Shown: positions 1-7,698 of the stretch, one piece after another
How positions within the stretch are numbered: the first letter of the stretch is position 1
Layout: each line of letters begins with the position of its first letter
DNA from: Saccoglossus kowalevskii
Taxonomy: Eukaryota > Hemichordata > Enteropneusta > Harrimaniidae
DNA: 12,085 bases
Direction of reading: 5' to 3'
NCBI RefSeq assembly: GCF_000003605.2
Contig: NW_003128369.1
Coordinates: 234,713 to 246,797 of the forward strand
The notes under the pieces: generated by a model
What the model was told of the DNA's origin: nothing
Databases searched by the model: none
Seen by the model: only the letters and a program-made list of their open reading frames with translations
Made by a program: the position numbers and the translations under genes

Positions 1-692
1 ATTCTTGGTTTCCATGCTCAGCTGACACAACTACCAGAAAATGAATCGCTCACTATACAGTGAAACATTGCGACAGGAGTTTCTGTCCAGCCCAAATGTC
101 GTTGTCTGGATTATACCCCATTCATTTATCGATGAAAATTTCTTTCATCTTAAAATAGAGGCTGAAAGTTCTTACTACAGACACTACTACATTGGTTATG
201 GAGAGTGAAAATCGTGGTATGTAATATTATCCCATTGTACTAGTGTATGGGGTTGAACCATTCAATATCCTAGGGGTCAACTTGTGTCATTTTGGTTCAA
301 CTAATAACATACACATATAATAATCTGTTCATCTTATAATTTAAGATTTGTTTGAAAGTGTGGGACAAGAAGTACAACATCTTGGCCAATATTTTGAAAT
401 CCTAGCCCCATTTTTTGACACATTTCATAAAACATGTTTGTAAAACAAGATTGTTTTGAATATTTCGTTTTAGTGGGTGTATTTTTCTAGTACTTGACGA
501 TCGTTCATAGTGAATTTCAGTAAATTTATCTTTTGTGAGTGTTTGAATTGGTAAATCGTGAATTACCTGCTCAACAATCTGTATCTTGTTATTTAATGGG
601 TTTGTTAATGTGGGTTTTTAAATATAGTGTCCAATTTCTAGACAAAATCAGTTATATTTTGTATGTTTCATGGAGCACATAGCTACTACTAG
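1..692. other. unassigned AT-rich flank
   Basis: No coding region, RNA gene or recognisable repeat could be supported here. Reading frames on both strands are short and broken. The minus-strand reading at 648-842 is a shadow of the transposase linker that begins about 693 on the plus strand. The 5' end of that transposable element presumably lies in this stretch, but no terminal inverted repeat was recognised by eye. Confidence 0.5.
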
Positions 693-2033
693 TATGTCAA
701 AAAGCAAAGGTCGCATATTTCGGCAACTACACCAAAGAAAAGTATCGACACGCCAGAAACGAAGGCGAGGAATACACCAGAAATTGATGAAGTAAATGAA
801 TCCAGGGAGTATGTTAAGCTCAGACATTATGAAACCACACACAATGATAAAAAAAAATCATACAGTCCATAATCAGAGATTGAAAATTAAGAAGACGTGG
901 CAGACTGCATATAGATATCGATAGTCAAGCGGAAATTTATTGTCCATGAATCTTCACTTGAAACATTTTCAATGGCGTTTGCTGCACAGTTTGCGGACAG
1001 ACTACATGTTCTGATGAATCCAAAAAAAACATAACTGAATCTCAGCTCTCGGTAACATTGTTTGTTACAGTGGCCATACTGTTCTGTTTCTCAGCTTTTT
1101 ATTGGTGGAATGCAAGTTACCAATTTACTGATGTCAGCTGCCATACTTTATTGTGGGCAAACCTATACCCACATCAAAGACTTTGCGAACCTTTTAAATT
1201 TACATTTTTTTCAGAACAGACATTCTTCCTGAACCAGCGTAGGTACATACTCTCAGTAGTTGATCAGACATGGCAAAAACACCAAGTGAAGTTATTGTCA
1301 GAGTACAGGGGTGAAAAATTGGAACTGGTTGGCGATGGCAGATGAGACATGCACACTGATGGATCAAGTTACCAGTGTAATCCCTGTATTTCATGTAATC
1401 AAAAGTACAGAGACTGGTAGCTCTGTATGCATGGAAAATAAGAAGTGTAAGCGAGCAGGTTTAGAGATTGATGTTCTGGCTACTGACCGACAGGTGCAAA
1501 TACGATCCATGATGGCAAAAGAATATCAAGAAATACAACACCAATTTGATGTCTGGCACTTCGCCAACAGCATCAAGAAGAAGCTGTTCTTCGCTTCTAA
1601 GAGAAAGAGGTGTGAAGCTATTCTGCCATGGATAAAGGCCATCACTAACCACTTGTGGTGGTCTGCTCGACACTGCAATGGTGATTCTGAGATTTTAGTC
1701 GAGAGATGGAAATCGCTTGTCTACCACACTTGAGCATACATTTCCAGGAAACAAAATAACATGTTGTGCACATTCACTTTGCTGGTAGAAGAAATGGTTA
1801 AAAAAGGCAGTGAATCTGTGATCCTGAACAAACTTCTAATAAAAGACTTGAAGTACCTGACAAGATTCTGTCACACAGGTCAGCTAGAAGTGCACCACAG
1901 TTCGATGAACAAGTATTGCCCGAAAAAACACGAATTCGACCATGATCAGATGAAAGTCAGAACAAAGCTTGCTGCACTTGACCACAACAACGTTGGAAGA
2001 CTGCTTGGGCAATTGCAGTGGAAACCGGTTTGA
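693..2033 (+). pseudogene. degraded DDE-type transposase (Kolobok-like, tentative)
   Basis: This would have been the enzyme that cuts and joins the ends of a DNA transposon. Homology runs through the three plus frames in turn. First comes a charged linker (693-930) holding stops at 870, 888 and 912. Next is the block KFIVHESSLETFSM from 933, then a Cys-x2-Cys zinc-ribbon remnant after a frameshift near 978. A short piece around 1155-1211 lies in another frame, and the shift back falls at a run of seven T. LELVGDGR ends at 1342. Then come LATDRQVQIRSMM, HQFDVWHFA, KKKL and NHLWW up to 1730. A shift near 1730 leads to VYHT/HTFPGNKI, and the last frame (1761-2033) has FCHTGQLEVHHSSMNKY and ALDHN. 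The family is recognised from these blocks; the superfamily name is my inference. The Asp-rich residues expected just after GDGR are deleted, and so is part of the segment before AGLEIDVLATDR. It is clearly inactive. Confidence 0.85.
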
Positions 2034-2650
2034 TCAATAGGTTCATATCAGTGGATTGTCAGAAAGTTGTTCCTTGTTTCAAAAAGCGCGCGGCCATGTC
2101 TTGTACGCGCTAGACGCATGTTTTCTAAAACTCAAAAATCTGGGCAAGACGCAAAACCAATAGATGTAAGAGTTCGAGTCAAAACATCTCACCACTGACG
2201 GTAATGCTCGTAGTACTGTTGTATCATTTTTAGAATGTTACTGATAACTTATTTTATCCAAGAAGACAAATATTCATGTATTATCTCTAGTATTGTTTTA
2301 ACCTAGGCACTTTTGCTTACCGCCCTTGATTATATGTTGTATAAAAATTTAGCTAAAAGTTCGCAATATAAAAAAACATCTGCATGCTCGAGTCTCTGCT
2401 TCGGAATATCCGCGTAGAGTGTTTTGTCTTTTTGCTCTGATGTTTCGATTTTCCCAGGATTTAACCTGTTTTAGTTCGAAAGGTAATATAAGTCATGCTT
2501 GAGTTGTGTGAAGCGAATCGAAATATAATTTGGAAAATCATGTTATTTTCAGGAAGTTTGATGTCATAGTTTCAACGCTTTCCTACCTTGTGTTATTATA
2601 CGAGTGGTAGGCGAATGTACCGGCGAATGACTGACTATGCCGATCCCACT
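2034..2650. other. unassigned, probable 3' part of the transposon and flank
   Basis: Nothing is firmly recognised. The transposase C-terminus would be expected to continue just past 2033, but no further family blocks could be read. On the minus strand, roughly 2470 down to 2325, there is a short open stretch of charged residues (PGKIETSEQKDKTLYADIPK) without a start. It could be a further remnant of the element at 2651-2929 or chance. Confidence 0.35.
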
Positions 2651-2929
2651 TTAGGTCATTTTTTTATTATCCAAGAAACGTTCCGAGCGCCTGTGGCTCA
2701 AGGTTGCATATACGTTGCTTATACTCTTCAAAGAAACTGCTACAGTGTCCTACAGATCATCGATTTTCTTGTCAATGGAAACCACTTTGGCGGTCTTTAC
2801 ATTCAGATCTTGCAAGGCATGGTGAATAGCAGATAGAGTATTGAATTCCTCAGGTATAACTTGCTCAGAGTTCAAATCCCTTTTCATTGGCGTGGCCGCA
2901 GATGCGGTTACTAAGGACGCGGTGGACAT
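2651..2929 (-). pseudogene. short coiled-coil ORF with internal TAG, LINE ORF1-like
   Basis: Read from ATG at 2929, the frame is open for 59 codons to a TAG at 2752-2750, then open again for 32 codons to TAA at 2653-2651. It starts MSTASLVTASAATPMKRDL, a Ser/Thr/Ala-rich head. A helical segment with heptad-like spacing follows (HALQDLNVKTAKVVSIDKKI), and the same pattern continues past the TAG (TVAVSLKSISNVYATL) to a basic end. Amino-acid usage is balanced and unlike the surrounding AT-rich noise, so I take the TAG as a nonsense mutation, perhaps from CAG. A second ATG eight bases upstream is out of frame. A low-complexity head followed by a coiled coil is typical of ORF1 proteins of several LINE families, but no specific family is recognised. 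A host protein exon is the alternative. The plus-strand reading at 2588-2836 is its shadow. Confidence 0.5.
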
Positions 2930-3382
2930 CTTGTCATGTTTCAGGAACCGTGAATTTTCTTATTTCTTACACAACTCCATATCTTCTTACTGGTCTTGCA
3001 ACCTTCACATTTCATGTTAACCTATTCGTAGTTCAATAAACAACTACACTACTGAAAATTTTGTAATATTGCTGGACTATCAGATACAATTTTTTTTCGC
3101 CAGCTTTATAATGCCTCTATTGCTAATTATATTTGATTTAATATAATATTATTTTTAAATGTACTTGCTTTCAATTAAATTAAACGGTGATACCGTTTTA
3201 AACATATTTTTGCGAGTATCATGAGGGAATTCGACTGGTCAGGGGTTCTCCAACACGTGTCAGGGGGAATTCTCGTCTGTCTCTATACATGTCTGCTTGA
3301 GGTACCGGACCGGGAACGTCACTTAAGTTTTACAGTCAAATAGACGCACACAACGAAATACGTTTCAATTAATAGCTTGTCA
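2930..3382. other. unassigned AT-rich stretch with small palindromes
   Basis: No gene is supported. Bases 3100-3200 are strongly AT-rich. A perfect 7-bp hairpin, AAACGGT-GAT-ACCGTTT, sits at 3182-3198. A 38-codon plus-strand reading from ATG at about 3220 is too short to support. Confidence 0.4.
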
Positions 3383-3502
3383 TTAGCCAAATCGAGAACG
3401 CCTCGAGGCAAACTGCCTTGTCAGGGTCTCTCTCGCCTCGTCAAGCTCTTTCTCTGTGACCAAGGACTTATACTGTTTATTACCTTTCAAAAACTTAACC
3501 AA
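3383..3502 (-). CDS. candidate terminal exon, unknown protein
   Basis: This minus-strand segment is open for 39 codons and ends at TAA (3385-3383). The C-terminal part reads SLVTEKELDEARETLTRQF followed by a basic tail ASRRSRFG. It is rich in charged, helix-forming residues and unlike random translation of AT-rich DNA. No start codon is present. A possible splice acceptor (AATAAACAG) precedes the TAT-AAG codons, so a terminal exon is one reading and a fragment of a transposable element is another. A 10-bp palindrome, GCCTCGAGGC, lies inside it at 3400-3409. No family is recognised. Confidence 0.25.
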   Translation of the reverse strand: MVKFLKGNKQYKSLVTEKELDEARETLTRQFASRRSRFG

Positions 3503-5992
3503 TTACAAAGCAGTTAAAACACATTCAACTTGCACATAACCAATCAAACTAAGTACTGGACATGTCATATCTTTTGATTAATCATTCACTAAATTACTAA
3601 CTGCGAATACCCAACTGTCAGAAATAGCGGTCCGAATGGCAACGGTTATATCGTAATTAGTTCCAAATTACTGAGTCAAGTTCCGTCCAGGACCTCGCAT
3701 GAGCCTAAATGATGACAGATATAACACAGCCATTCACTAGTAATCAGCTAAATAAGTCGGTCAACAGATACGAGAAAAACTAATTCATGACATGAGTGTG
3801 AATTTAATCCTGTCGTGGCTGTCCCGACGAACATTATCACTGCATCTTATTTCCACATTTTTGAGGCTCTCGCAAAAATGATAGCACGCGAAATTAAATA
3901 ATTAAATAATCATTACAATTCTGTTTGAAATCTAGCTGGTAATTTCTTGATCCTATTATTTATACAGTTGTTACAATAGTCTATTATAAATACTATTCAG
4001 TTTTTCTTATTTAATAACTTAAATCAAGACCAGAAATGGTCAATCCTGTATTTCACCTTCTTTAAGGCCATCATGTACATTTTTTTGCCTTTCCCAAAAC
4101 TCACATATATAGTGACGAAAATATGCATTGCTTCTAAGAGGAATTTTATCATACACAATCAGTCACCACTCTGATTGCAACTTCAAGGACATTGTCATCT
4201 AATACTAAATGTTGAAATAAAGTACCGGTAACCCACTCTTGGTCTCATCTCATAACACATTTGTTCTCAATCTGAGTTGGCATATTTATGCATTGTCAAC
4301 ACTTGCACCATGGTGGAGTGGTCTCAATAGGCTTAGGAGTAGTGTGTGGATGTAAAGGCGGTCAAAAGTCGACAAAAGCCTAGCCCAGAGTTCACCACAG
4401 GTCAAACAGGTGAAACAAAGGAATCTAACTATGTAATCAATAACCAATCAGAGGGGAGGTTTGCACAACTTACACAATGGAAAACTACAATACCGGTAAC
4501 GGAAATATTAAAGATAGGACACCACCCCTCCCTGACGCCCACCGAACAAAACCCTTCTATAGTAACTGGGTGTGACGTGTTTTAAAGCGCCTTTGTAATT
4601 ATAATACATTAACGCAATTTGAACATTAACTGACCCCAGTACCGGTCGCACGCGTTCAGCTTAACTTGGAGATGCTGAAAAACAACGTCCAATCATTCGA
4701 CTTGAAACACTTTTACGATTACGATTTTATCTTTGCATCAGCAGTGAATATTTTAATCAGCGACTTTTTTGCATATTGCAATGAAATGTCATTAAGATAT
4801 GAATGTGTTGTTATCAGATGTTTTTGTAACACACCATATCACATGCCTGGAATATTGTTTACCTGTATATTTCTGAATCCATAGTGTCACTAGACCTTTT
4901 CATCCCCCATTAACGCTACTAAGCCACACACTATAGAACAAGGGGATGCCGAGAATGGTTGTCGGCTGATTGACACTCCATTATCCATAATCATAAAAGA
5001 ATGTTGAACCTTTTTATATTAGTACACAACATTTGACCAATTAACGAAAAAGACAATGGGCTGGGCGAGTTAATGTAGTCACTGTAGCTAAGTATATGAA
5101 TTGCAACCGCGAAAAGCAATACGTCAGGGAAGTAAAAGAGCGAATATGACATACAACAATATTATTAAGTACAAGAAAAACGTGTATCCATAGTGGCTGT
5201 AAAACCATATCACACCGGTATTTGTAACTTTTCAATCTACATAATAATTCAAAACATTCGATACACATCAATGTATTATCTCTCACTGCACCCGCTGCGT
5301 TATCAAGTTCCCTAAATAAGTCTAACTCCAGATAGTCGTGAAAAATGAAGTCAAAACAGGGGTTTATTTTATGGGGAAAATTAAATCCCGAAGTTTTTAA
5401 CATGCAATATCAATAGTCAAGTGTATTCACTTCTATCGGTAAATTCAAGTAATGATATTTGAACAAAGGTTACACTGGCAGGTCAAACTCTCTTTGCGTC
5501 AATAACAAAAAATCTTTATTGCACGCGGACGCGCTCCCTTTGGCTACAAATGTTACTAGCAGCAGGTTAGTGCGTTGTGTACGTAATAGTTACAGACGAG
5601 CGGTACCAGGGCTGGCGATTAGGATTATCAACCGACCGACCATCGAACTGCACAAATATGTTAGAGTTTTGCAGTCAATAGCCGGATTTTAAGTCAAAAA
5701 TAGTTTCTGTAGATTTCAATATTTGAATTAAGTGCTGAATGCGCGTATAGACAGATAAAGCAAATTCAAGGTTTATGATGTTGTACCTGCTAGTTAAGAA
5801 TAAGAAGTTTTAATTATAGTTTGTGTATTTGTTCAAAGGTCCAATGACGACACCGACCTGATACAAGGTGATATTCACACCTGCGACTTGAGAAAATTAC
5901 CGATAAATACAGTCGGGTCGATCCCTTTCAAGTAACGCTTTTGTTTTAGGAGTCAATCACATTACAGAAATTTGGGCAATTTAAGAAAGTAA
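3503..5992. other. unassigned intergenic stretch
   Basis: No gene, RNA or classified repeat could be supported. The longest reading is 120 codons on the minus strand (5041-5403); it lacks recognisable motifs and its length is near what chance gives in AT-rich DNA. Plus-strand readings at 4346-4585, 4666-4884 and 5459-5692 are likewise unconvincing. The 10-mer TACCGGTAAC occurs at 4223 and 4491, with a related ACCGGT at 4641. CCAAT-type sequences occur near 3539 and 4443. Bases 5515-5650 are richer in CpG than their surroundings. Confidence 0.4.
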
Positions 5993-6578
5993 TTTTGGAG
6001 GAGTCATCACTTTCTCTCGTTGTTTACAACTGAGCATATCTTGTCCGATACAGAGTACCTGTATACTCATTATCACTATGAAATATTTCAAACTGAGCCA
6101 GCGAAAGACGTGGCAGTCTCTTTGCCAGAATGCTGATAAATACAAGACAAACAAGATGTCATTATGATTACATACATTGATGCCGTCACTGGGAAAAGAC
6201 AGCTCTTGATGCATAGTACATCCTGGTTAGGAAATGGAGTGAACGCCAACAGCCAGAATATCATACATTCGGCAGTCATTCACGGATTCCCGTTCTGAGG
6301 TAGCGGTTAGCGAAATACAGTTGTCCGACCTTTGTCAAATGACGGGAGGACTTCGTACGATAAACTGTGCAGGCTTTTGTTGTTACTGGTCAAAAACGCC
6401 ACTAAAAGAAATAAACCTCTATGGAGACAAGATGGCAAGAAACCTATATGGTGGCCAAGCGAGGTGTCATTCGCCAGTCCAACTCGTCCTGGAGAATTTG
6501 GTGGTCACGGTTGGACAGAGAAGCGAAGGAGAGCAGCCAGGGGATATGATTATTATCGTCATTCAGAATAAACAACTG

Positions 6579-6683
6579 GTGAGTATTTATTTAATTATTT
6601 ATTCTATATGTTGACAAACTTTTAAGTATAAAGCATGTTTTCTCGACAATCAGTATTTTTATTTCAATCATTTTATTTCCCAG
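6579..6683 (+). other. intron 1 of the WWP-motif gene
   Basis: A 105-base intron. The donor is ACTG|GTGAGT and the acceptor is TTATTTCCCAG|GTGAT after a T-rich tract. It interrupts a codon after the first base, and the joined frame continues as Thr-Thr-Gly-Asp-His into exon B. The in-frame TAA at 6569-6571 lies seven bases before the donor. Confidence 0.7.
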
Positions 6684-6810
6684 GTGATCATACTTCAACT
6701 GAAGTACCAGTCAGTCAGACAGCAAATACCATCGTTATTGATGGAGAGGATATGCTCAATGCAATGAACACGAGTTTGCAGTATGGTGATTCGGCGGATC
6801 AGTTAGATAA

Positions 6811-7037
6811 GTGAATAATGGTTGACTATATTCATAAATGAAATAATGTGGTATATTATTTTTTCCATAAGATAACGAGTGGTCATTCATAAAATTGATA
6901 TCTTGTAGATGTTGTAAATGGTAAATTTCACTTTATCATACTTATTATCACAGAGTGTTTTCATGCAATAAAACTGTATCGTATTTCTGTACAATTGCAC
7001 ACTCATAATGCATAATTCATGCATTTTTATTTTTCAG
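6811..7037 (+). other. intron 2 with a tandem NAGNAG acceptor
   Basis: The donor is GATAA|GTGAAT at 6811, and the acceptor region is TTTTTATTTTTCAGCAG. Splicing after either CAG (ending 7037 or 7040) keeps the phase-2 frame and differs by one residue: Asn-Arg versus Lys before Asp-Tyr-Ile. The intron is 227 or 230 bases long. Confidence 0.6.
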
Positions 7038-7164
7038 CAGGGACTACATCAACACCCATACATTTTCAACCACCCCAGTATTGAGTGTTACTGGTACTAG
7101 TGCAATTGTGGACTCAGCACAACTCAGTATTGATTCCAATCAATCAATTTTTGAAATGTCAGAA

Positions 7165-7395
7165 GGGCCAGTAACCTCCGACCTGCCATCAACAAACAGT
7201 CAGCCAGTAACAGTCGACCGTCCAGCATTAAGCAATCTGCCGGTAACCTCTACCCTGCCAAGTGATCTGATAGTAACCACCGAACTGTCATCTACAAGCA
7301 ATCACCCAGTATCAGCCGATGAGTCATTATCAATCATTCTGCCAGTATCTATAGACATGCGAGCACCAACCGACCTAGTATCCAGAGACATACCA
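7165..7395 (+). repeat. degenerate 36-bp tandem repeat coding for 12-residue units
   Basis: Within exon C the translation breaks into units of about twelve residues: GPVTSDLPSTNS, QPVTVDRPALSN, LPVTSTLPSD (ten residues), LIVTTELSSTSN, HPVSADESLSII, LPVSIDMRAPTD, then a partial unit. The consensus is roughly x-P-V-(T/S)-x-D-x-P-S-x-S-N. The DNA has diverged more than the protein pattern, which suggests an old repeat once under selection. Such Ser/Thr/Pro-rich repeats are common in transactivation or linker regions; that role is inferred. Confidence 0.65.
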
Positions 7396-7530
7396 GTAAT
7401 ACGAATTAAAAGAAAATGACAAACTACATTATTGCAACCAGAAGAACCAAGAGCGAAGAGTAAAAGAATACCAAAACGTCCAAAACGATCTGAAAATGTA
7501 TAGATGTATACATTGTTATGCTATTTGTCT

Positions 7531-7536
7531 AATAAA
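7531..7536 (+). promoter_or_regulatory. poly(A) signal of the WWP-motif gene
   Basis: A canonical AATAAA lies 28 bases after the last possible stop codon (7501-7503) in a T/A-rich 3' context. Its position fits the end of the three-exon gene just upstream. The Penelope-like element begins within a few dozen bases of it. Confidence 0.5.
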
Positions 7537-7664
7537 ATAACTTTCAATATTTTAAAAATGGGCTGGACACACACGGATAGGCTAAAAACAAAATAAAAGG
7601 GACTAGTCGTGGTCAACACTACTAGTAAAATAGAACCAAATAAAAAATAAAAAAGGGTGAACAG

Positions 7665-7698
7665 GACGTTTCGAATGGGCAAGCCAGTTCTTCTTCAG
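7665..7698 (-). other. hammerhead-like motif in the retroelement 3' region
   Basis: On the minus strand the order is CTGAAGA, a hairpin, GAAAC, GTC. The hairpin pairs GAA-TGG with CCA-TTC around the loop CTTGC, with one bulged C. CUGANGA plus GAAA flanking a stem is the core of hammerhead ribozymes, which are known from Penelope-like elements. Here an extra A precedes the stem and no stem III is visible between GAAAC and GTC, so self-cleavage is doubtful. The TGA inside CTGAAGA is also the stop codon of the last reading frame. Confidence 0.45.

Larger units (their letters stand above)
5993..7503 (+). pseudogene. three-exon gene with NRF-1/Ewg-like WWP motif, decaying
   Basis: One reading phase can be followed through three exons. 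Exon A (5993-6578) contains NKPLWRQDGKKPIWWPSEV, then SFASPTRP. This matches the KPxW...KPIWWPxx(I/V) signature near the end of the NRF-1/Ewg DNA-binding domain, so a nuclear DNA-binding role is inferred. Exon B (6684-6810) reads VPVSQTANTIVIDGEDML. Exon C (from 7038 or 7041) carries Ser/Thr/Pro-rich 12-residue repeats and ends in a basic stretch. The phase is kept exactly across both introns (phase 1, then phase 2), which argues strongly for a real gene. However, the frame holds stops at 6134, 6137, 6296, 6308, 6569 and 7417. After 7417 the frame stays open for 27 more basic codons to TAG at 7501-7503. The last two stops could be C-to-T changes of CAA and CGA. The part upstream of about 6311 is the least certain and the 5' end is not defined. 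A living gene with unrecognised splicing cannot be excluded. Confidence 0.6.

Noticed and set aside
2690-2882. tRNA or SINE promoter suggested by GAGTTCAAATCCC near 2868 and GTGGCTCAAGG near 2694
   Set aside because: The two box-like sequences are about 170 bases apart and no cloverleaf can be folded around them.
4346-4884. Plus-strand readings of 79 and 72 codons (4346-4585, 4666-4884)
   Set aside because: They rely on non-ATG or poor starts, lack motifs, and their composition looks like translated non-coding DNA.
5041-5403. 120-codon minus-strand reading frame
   Set aside because: No recognisable motif, no splice or promoter support, and a length that can arise by chance in 12 kb of AT-rich DNA.
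5459-5692. 77-codon plus-strand reading in a CpG-richer patch
   Set aside because: No homology recognised. The CpG content was noted, but the reading has no other support.
6321-6614. 97-codon plus-strand reading in the frame next to the WWP motif
   Set aside because: The other frame carries the WWP motif and continues in phase into exons B and C. This frame, spliced to exon B, soon reaches a stop.
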